Shown: positions 60,082 to 64,000 of the stretch, piece after piece
Numbering within the stretch: position 1 is the first letter of the stretch
Layout: every line of letters begins with the position of its first letter
Origin: an uncultured Phascolarctobacterium sp.
Lineage (GTDB): Bacteria > Bacillota > Negativicutes > Acidaminococcales > Acidaminococcaceae
Length of the DNA stretch: 64,000 nucleotides
Direction: 5' to 3'
NCBI GenBank assembly: GCA_905200645.1
Contig: CAJKLD010000004.1
Span: forward strand, 1 to 64,000
The notes under the pieces: model-generated
What the model saw: only the letters and a program-made list of their open reading frames with translations
Databases searched by the model: none
Told to the model about the DNA's origin: nothing
Program-made: the position numbers and the translations under genes

Positions 60082-60129
60082 AAAACTAAGGAAAATCTAC
60101 TAGATTTTGTTATGTTGGGGGTGTTCTTT

Positions 60130-60540
60130 ATGAGTTTAGAATTTAACAAAACAACTTTTTTAAAGATATATACCGGCGAGGACGTAATCTGCAATGATAT
60201 TCCTTTATATAAGGCTATCCTGCGTGAAGCGCGCCGTTTGGGATTGGCAGGCGGTACGGTGATGAGAGGCATTGAAGGTTATGCAACCAAACTGCGCGGT
60301 GTAGGCCGCGCTGTCAATACCTTTATCAGCGGCAATGCTAATCTGCCTGTGATTATAGAAATTGTTGATAAACGTGAAAATATTGAGAAAATCCTGCCCT
60401 GGCTGGAGAAAAATGCGACCAGCGCGTTAGTATTAGTAGAAGAAAGTACCTATATGGTTACAGACTACATGCGCGAAAAAGGTTATGCCGACAAAGTTGT
60501 CAACGGTGCGTCGGTAAAACGGCAGATGCAACAGCAATAA
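60130..60540 (+). CDS. DUF190-family (PII-like fold) protein
   Basis: Small protein of 136 residues of the DUF190 family, which adopts a PII-like fold. It shows LKIYTGEDVICNDIPLYKAI, then the family hallmark GLAGGTVMRGIEGYA near 40 and NLPVIIEIVDKRENIEKIL near 75. DUF190 proteins often accompany CrcB fluoride channels; no crcB and no fluoride riboswitch is seen here. The ATG at 60130 has GGGGGTG upstream; twenty in-frame codons before it lack a site. Ligand unknown. Confidence 0.85.
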   Translation: MSLEFNKTTFLKIYTGEDVICNDIPLYKAILREARRLGLAGGTVMRGIEGYATKLRGVGRAVNTFISGNANLPVIIEIVDKRENIEKILPWLEKNATSALVLVEESTYMVTDYMREKGYADKVVNGASVKRQMQQQ

Positions 60541-60552
60541 TTTTACATAAGC

Positions 60553-60589
60553 AAAAACCGCAGTCCAAAGGTTTGAGCTGCGGTTTTTT
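60553..60589 (+). terminator. terminator after the DUF190 gene
   Basis: AAAAACCGCAG (60553-60563) pairs perfectly with CTGCGGTTTTT (60578-60588), followed by more T. Confidence 0.88.
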
Positions 60590-60613
60590 GTGGCGTCATG
60601 AAAGGAGTACAAC

Positions 60614-61129
60614 ATGAGTGAAGAAACTAGACAAAATGCAGCGGAGGAAGAAGTAAAAAACGCTGAAGTTATTGACGACCGTATGCGTGAGGACGAAGCA
60701 GAGGCTTTGTGCCGTTGGGCGGCAGCCCGCGCCGGTGTGATTGTAGTAGCGCCGCTTTTGGGCACTATGAGCTTGGTGGCCAACGAAATTTATATGATAA
60801 TTAAATTGGGTAAGGTTTATGGCGAAGAAATTTCTGAACAGGCAGCTGTAAGCGTTCTGGGAAGTCTGGGCGCTTATTTTGTAGGCAGCACCTTATCCAC
60901 GTTGATTCCTTTTCCGCCCCTGCAGATTCCCGTAGCAGTAGGAACTACTTACGCTTTAGGCCGTGTAGTAACCGAATGGCTGAAAGCAGGCAAGCCAAAG
61001 GACATGAGTCCTTTTAAAACTGTTTATGACGACGCCATGAATATGGCGAAGAAAAATCTTGATATTTTCAAAAATAATCCCCGCAAGGACGAGCCTTTGG
61101 GTAACGAAAAACAGCATTACGATGTGTAA
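60614..61129 (+). CDS. DUF697-like membrane protein
   Basis: Protein of 171 residues with an acidic N-terminus, two or three glycine/alanine-rich hydrophobic segments (about 38-60, 78-100 and 103-118) and a charged C-terminal tail. AGVIVVAPLLGTMSLVANEIYMI resembles the membrane part of DUF697 (YcjF) proteins, which often go with small GTPases; none is seen here. AAAGGAG precedes the ATG. It starts right after the previous terminator and is followed after 24 bases by the FAD dehydrogenase. Function unknown. Confidence 0.65.
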   Translation: MSEETRQNAAEEEVKNAEVIDDRMREDEAEALCRWAAARAGVIVVAPLLGTMSLVANEIYMIIKLGKVYGEEISEQAAVSVLGSLGAYFVGSTLSTLIPFPPLQIPVAVGTTYALGRVVTEWLKAGKPKDMSPFKTVYDDAMNMAKKNLDIFKNNPRKDEPLGNEKQHYDV

Positions 61130-61153
61130 AAGCTGCAAATTTAGGAGGAAATT

Positions 61154-62536
61154 ATGTACGATATAGCTATTATTGGCGGCGGACCGGCTGCAATTTTTGC
61201 AGCCTATGAATTTGCCTTGAAATATCCGGCGCTGCGTTTGGTGATGCTGGAGGCAGGCAACGCCATTGATAAGCGTTTTTGTCCTTTGGCTGCTAAAAAG
61301 GTGAATCACTGCGTTAACTGTAAGCCTTGCAGCATTATGCGCGGCTTTGGCGGAGCCGGTGCTTTTTCTGACGGTAAGTATAATTTTACTACGGAGTTTG
61401 GCGGTTGGCTGAACGAATATCTGCCGGAGGAAAAGGTTATTGAGCTGATAGATTATGTAGATGAATTAAATTGCCGACACGGTGCGCCGGGTGAATATTT
61501 TTCTACTAAAAACAGCGATATCGGCCGTCAGGCGCTGAAATACGATTTGCATCTCTTAAATGCCAAGGTGCGTCACTTAGGTACGGAAAATAACTTGGTC
61601 ATTATGGAGAATATTTATAAATTTTTGCAGGAAAAAATGGAAATCCGCTGCAATACTGCCGTAGAGCAAATCAACGTGCAGGAGGATGGCAGCTTTGTGC
61701 TGGATTTGGCGGATAAAAGCCAAATCGCCTGCAAATATTTGATTGCTGCTCCCGGTCGTGCGGGCGCCGAATGGTACAGCGAGCAGTGCCGCAAGCTGGG
61801 CTTAAGCTTTATCAATAATCAGGTGGATATAGGTGTGCGTGTGGAAGTGCCGGCGGATGTTTTTAAGCATATTACCGACGAGGTTTATGAGGCAAAAATT
61901 CTTTACCGCACGCAGGTGTATAACGATGTGGTGCGCACCTTCTGTATGAATCCTTACGGCTATGTAGTAGCAGAAAATACGGACGGCATTATTACGGTGA
62001 ATGGTCACAGCTATCGCGACCCTAAGCTGCACAGCAAAAATACCAACTTTGCGCTTTTGGTGAGCAGCAAGTTTACCGAGCCTTTTCATGAGCCGCTGCA
62101 ATATGGTAAGCGCATTGCTTCGTTTTCTAATATGCTGGGCGGCGGTGTTATTGTGCAGCGTTTCGGCGATTTAATCAAAGGAAGGCGCACCAACGAAAAA
62201 CGTATTTTGAAAAGCTTTACTAAACCGACCTTGAGCGCTACCCCGGGAGATTTAAGCTTAGTCTTGCCTAAACGTCAGTTAGATGATATCATTGAAATGG
62301 TATATGCTTTGGACAAAATTGCTCCGGGCATGGCTAACGCAGACACTCTGCTTTATGGTGTGGAGGTTAAATTTTATAGCGCCCGCTTAGAGCTGGACGG
62401 TAATTTGGAAACGAAAATTCCTAATATGTTTGCTGTCGGTGACGGTGCGGGTATTACCAGAGGTTTATCACAGGCCAGCGCATCAGGCGTGTGGGTAGCC
62501 CGCGTGATTGGCCAAAGAATTGAGGAAGGTGTTTAA
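61154..62536 (+). CDS. FAD-dependent dehydrogenase, COG2509 type
   Basis: Flavoprotein of 460 residues with FAD fold IAIIGGGPAAIFAAYEFA at the N-terminus and a closing GDGAGITRGLSQASASG near the C-terminus. A C-x2-C-x2-C motif (C53, C56, C59 in HCVNCKPCSIMRGFGG) could hold a metal or act in redox. The family (COG2509, 'uncharacterized FAD-dependent dehydrogenases') has no settled reaction. AGGAGG precedes the ATG. The downstream small membrane protein gene begins three bases after the stop, pointing to a membrane partner. Confidence 0.8.
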   Translation: MYDIAIIGGGPAAIFAAYEFALKYPALRLVMLEAGNAIDKRFCPLAAKKVNHCVNCKPCSIMRGFGGAGAFSDGKYNFTTEFGGWLNEYLPEEKVIELIDYVDELNCRHGAPGEYFSTKNSDIGRQALKYDLHLLNAKVRHLGTENNLVIMENIYKFLQEKMEIRCNTAVEQINVQEDGSFVLDLADKSQIACKYLIAAPGRAGAEWYSEQCRKLGLSFINNQVDIGVRVEVPADVFKHITDEVYEAKILYRTQVYNDVVRTFCMNPYGYVVAENTDGIITVNGHSYRDPKLHSKNTNFALLVSSKFTEPFHEPLQYGKRIASFSNMLGGGVIVQRFGDLIKGRRTNEKRILKSFTKPTLSATPGDLSLVLPKRQLDDIIEMVYALDKIAPGMANADTLLYGVEVKFYSARLELDGNLETKIPNMFAVGDGAGITRGLSQASASGVWVARVIGQRIEEGV

Positions 62537-62539
62537 AAA

Positions 62540-62926
62540 GTGAATTTTGAGTTCTTTGCGTTTTTGGTATTTATGTCCTTTGTGTCCTTTGCCGTAGCCT
62601 TTTTGGCTTATGCAATGGTAGTGCGCTTTATGGGTAAGGAAGGAACTTTTGCCCGTATAGGTCAGATTATTTTGGTACCGGCGTGCGTAGTAATTTATGA
62701 CTTTATCTGCATTGCCGCGCCCAGCGGTTATCGCTATATTTTAGGCGGGCTGCCGCTTTTAGGCGTAGCGGCTCTAGCTTTATATTATCGCTTTGTTAAG
62801 GGTGAGGACTTTGCCAATTCCGAAAAAACTCCTACTGAATTGGCGCAGGCTGACAATGAGCCTAAAAAATTCAGTAAAAAATCTGCCCGTATTCATGCTG
62901 CTAGAAAAAAACGCGGTCGCGAATAA
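62540..62926 (+). CDS. small membrane protein with basic tail
   Basis: Protein of 128 residues with three hydrophobic segments (about 5-30, 39-55, 63-82) and a lysine/arginine-rich tail (KKFSKKSARIHAARKKRGRE). Not recognised. Starts at GTG, with GAGGAAGGTG inside the end of the FAD dehydrogenase gene, so translation is coupled. It may anchor or serve that enzyme; no direct evidence. Confidence 0.65.
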   Translation: MNFEFFAFLVFMSFVSFAVAFLAYAMVVRFMGKEGTFARIGQIILVPACVVIYDFICIAAPSGYRYILGGLPLLGVAALALYYRFVKGEDFANSEKTPTELAQADNEPKKFSKKSARIHAARKKRGRE

Positions 62927-63031
62927 AATTCTTTCGTCAAGCAGGAAAATTTGTTTTAAAAAGCGAATATATTACATAATAGATAATCTTTTGAAGCAGC
63001 AATCTGCTGCATAGACATGGAGGTGTCGGTT

Positions 63032-63469
63032 ATGTTTAAAAAAATTCTTATTCCTGTAGATGGCAGCGAAGGTTCCTGGAGAGCATTGAGTACTGCTGTG
63101 CAGCTTGGTAAAAAGTTTGATAGCGAATTGATGATTGTCAATGTTATTCAGCCTTATAATAATGCTGCACTGTTGGCTATTCCTCTGGACAATGCTACCG
63201 TAACGCAAGGCAACAGTGAGCTGGAAAAAATTGGCGACAAGGTATTGGAAATGGCTGAAGAACGCTTGGCTGATTATCCGTTTAAGACGGAATACAGCTT
63301 AGAGGTAGGTCACCCTTCCGAGCGCATTATCGCTTTGGCTAAAAAAGCTAATGCCGACGCTATTGTTATTGGTAGCCGCGGTTTGTCCGGTATTGCGGAA
63401 TTTTTCTTAGGTAGCGTCAGCTCCAAGGTTTCTCAATACGCAACCGTTCCTGTTTTGATAGTGAAATAA
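63032..63469 (+). CDS. universal stress protein UspA family
   Basis: Cytoplasmic protein of 145 residues of the ATP-binding UspA type. It shows MFKKILIPVDGSEGSWRAL at the N-terminus and the complete nucleotide motif G-x2-G-x9-G-S (GSRGLSGIAEFFLGSVS) near 122. The ATG at 63032 is chosen, since GGAGGTG lies just upstream; an ATG at 63017 sits on that site. One base separates its stop from the next UspA gene, so the two form a tandem pair and possibly a heterodimer. Confidence 0.9.
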   Translation: MFKKILIPVDGSEGSWRALSTAVQLGKKFDSELMIVNVIQPYNNAALLAIPLDNATVTQGNSELEKIGDKVLEMAEERLADYPFKTEYSLEVGHPSERIIALAKKANADAIVIGSRGLSGIAEFFLGSVSSKVSQYATVPVLIVK

Positions 63470-63470
63470 A

Positions 63471-63887
63471 ATGTTGCAGAGGATACTTGTACCCATTGAT
63501 GGTACAGAATGTTCTTGGCGGGCTTTGGAATATGCCTGCGAGCTTGTGCGTTTAAGTAACGGCGGTTTGGTGATTATGACCGTCAACAACGGCAGGTATA
63601 AAGAAACCGTTCTGGAAGCTGCCGGTGACGTGCTTTTCGCTCAAATCGGCAATGAGGTTTTGGACGCCGCCAATGCTGCTTTAGCCGGAAAAAATATAGA
63701 TTGTACTTATCTGTTGGAAAACGGCGGTAATATTGCAGAAAATATTCTGCGCACAGTGGAAGAAGAGCATTGTGATGGTATTGTTTTAGGCAGTAGAGGT
63801 TTGGGCGTTTTGGAAGGCTTTTTGCGTAGCAGCGTCAGCCAAACGGTCTTAGAAAATGCTTTAGTTCCTGTGACAATTGTAAAGTAG
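63471..63887 (+). CDS. universal stress protein UspA family, second copy
   Basis: UspA-family protein of 138 residues. It keeps RILVPIDGTECSWRAL and GSRGLGVLEGFLRSSVSQ, but the last glycine of the ATP motif is serine (G-x2-G-x9-S-S). Nucleotide binding may therefore be weakened or altered relative to the adjacent copy. Coupled to that copy by a one-base gap without its own strong ribosome site. Followed by a terminator. Confidence 0.88.
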   Translation: MLQRILVPIDGTECSWRALEYACELVRLSNGGLVIMTVNNGRYKETVLEAAGDVLFAQIGNEVLDAANAALAGKNIDCTYLLENGGNIAENILRTVEEEHCDGIVLGSRGLGVLEGFLRSSVSQTVLENALVPVTIVK

Positions 63888-63895
63888 TTTATATG

Positions 63896-63930
63896 AGGAG
63901 GTGCCTGGCTTAAGGGCAGCTCCTTTTTTT
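63896..63930 (+). terminator. terminator after the UspA pair
   Basis: AGGAGGTGCC (63896-63905) pairs with GGCAGCTCCT (63915-63924), one mismatch, followed by TTTTTT. The rest to 64000 shows nothing that can be supported. Confidence 0.75.
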
Positions 63931-64000
63931 CACATGTGTAAAAATTATGTATACATTGTTATTTCAAGGAGCTTTGGGTTTTACAAAAGAGCGCAGATAG

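Noticed and set aside
59935..60129. Fluoride riboswitch before the DUF190 gene
   Set aside because: The conserved fluoride aptamer sequence is not seen, and no crcB is in the window.

Overview
The window is about 64 kb of chromosomal DNA from an anaerobic, low-to-medium GC Firmicute. It is most likely a Negativicute, and Acidaminococcaceae such as Phascolarctobacterium would fit; this is inference. The grounds are the gene order of the mfd-to-ftsH and birA-to-lysS clusters, which follows the Bacillus/Clostridium order but lacks the sporulation genes normally interleaved there, a large 2-hydroxyacyl-CoA dehydratase activase-like protein, a TRAP transporter, dicarboxylate carriers, and many genes with strong AGGAGG-type ribosome binding sites. 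No tRNA, rRNA, CRISPR array, prophage or intact insertion sequence was seen.

Layout. 1-7075: cysE with a GltD-like flavoenzyme (minus strand), an M20 amidohydrolase with a two-gene DUF3100 membrane system, and two small orphan genes. Hairpin repeats lie on both sides of this block. 7076-13643: a LacI-type regulator and a glycerophosphodiesterase face a TRAP transporter (dctPQM-like) and glycerol kinase, probably one glycerol/glycerol-phosphate or organic acid module. 13704-14906: a NiCo riboswitch with an overlapping terminator controls a cation diffusion facilitator. 15035-15689: a decayed MerR/permease fusion. 15844-22632: a thioredoxin-thioredoxin reductase fusion, an M20 peptidase, pyridoxal kinase, a small EamA protein, and a DASS carrier divergent from a LysR regulator.

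22658-29303: an orphan gene, then a two-gene operon of a double activase protein (977 aa) and an HgdB-like protein (414 aa). This resembles the anaerobic plasmalogen synthase operon plsA-plsR. A PucR-type regulator follows. 29494-37150: birA, coaX, dusB, a pair of putative dehydrogenases (one like acyl-ACP reductase), greA, and lysS with an extra tRNA-binding domain. 37293-39331: PutP-type symporter with a small membrane protein (minus strand).

39604-46644: DUF1934, DUF1846, argS, pyrG, sppA and a Yip1-like protein. 46762-59325: glpX, then the conserved housekeeping run mfd, flippase, mazG, hup, divIC, yabR, tilS, hpt and ftsH. 59548-63887: an FlK-type thioesterase, a DUF190 protein, a small membrane protein, a COG2509-type FAD dehydrogenase, another small membrane protein and two UspA proteins. 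The most interesting items are the plsAR-like operon, the NiCo switch, the acyl-ACP-reductase-like pair, the covarying hairpin repeats, and several fusions (Trx-TrxR, LysRS-tRBD, MerR-permease).
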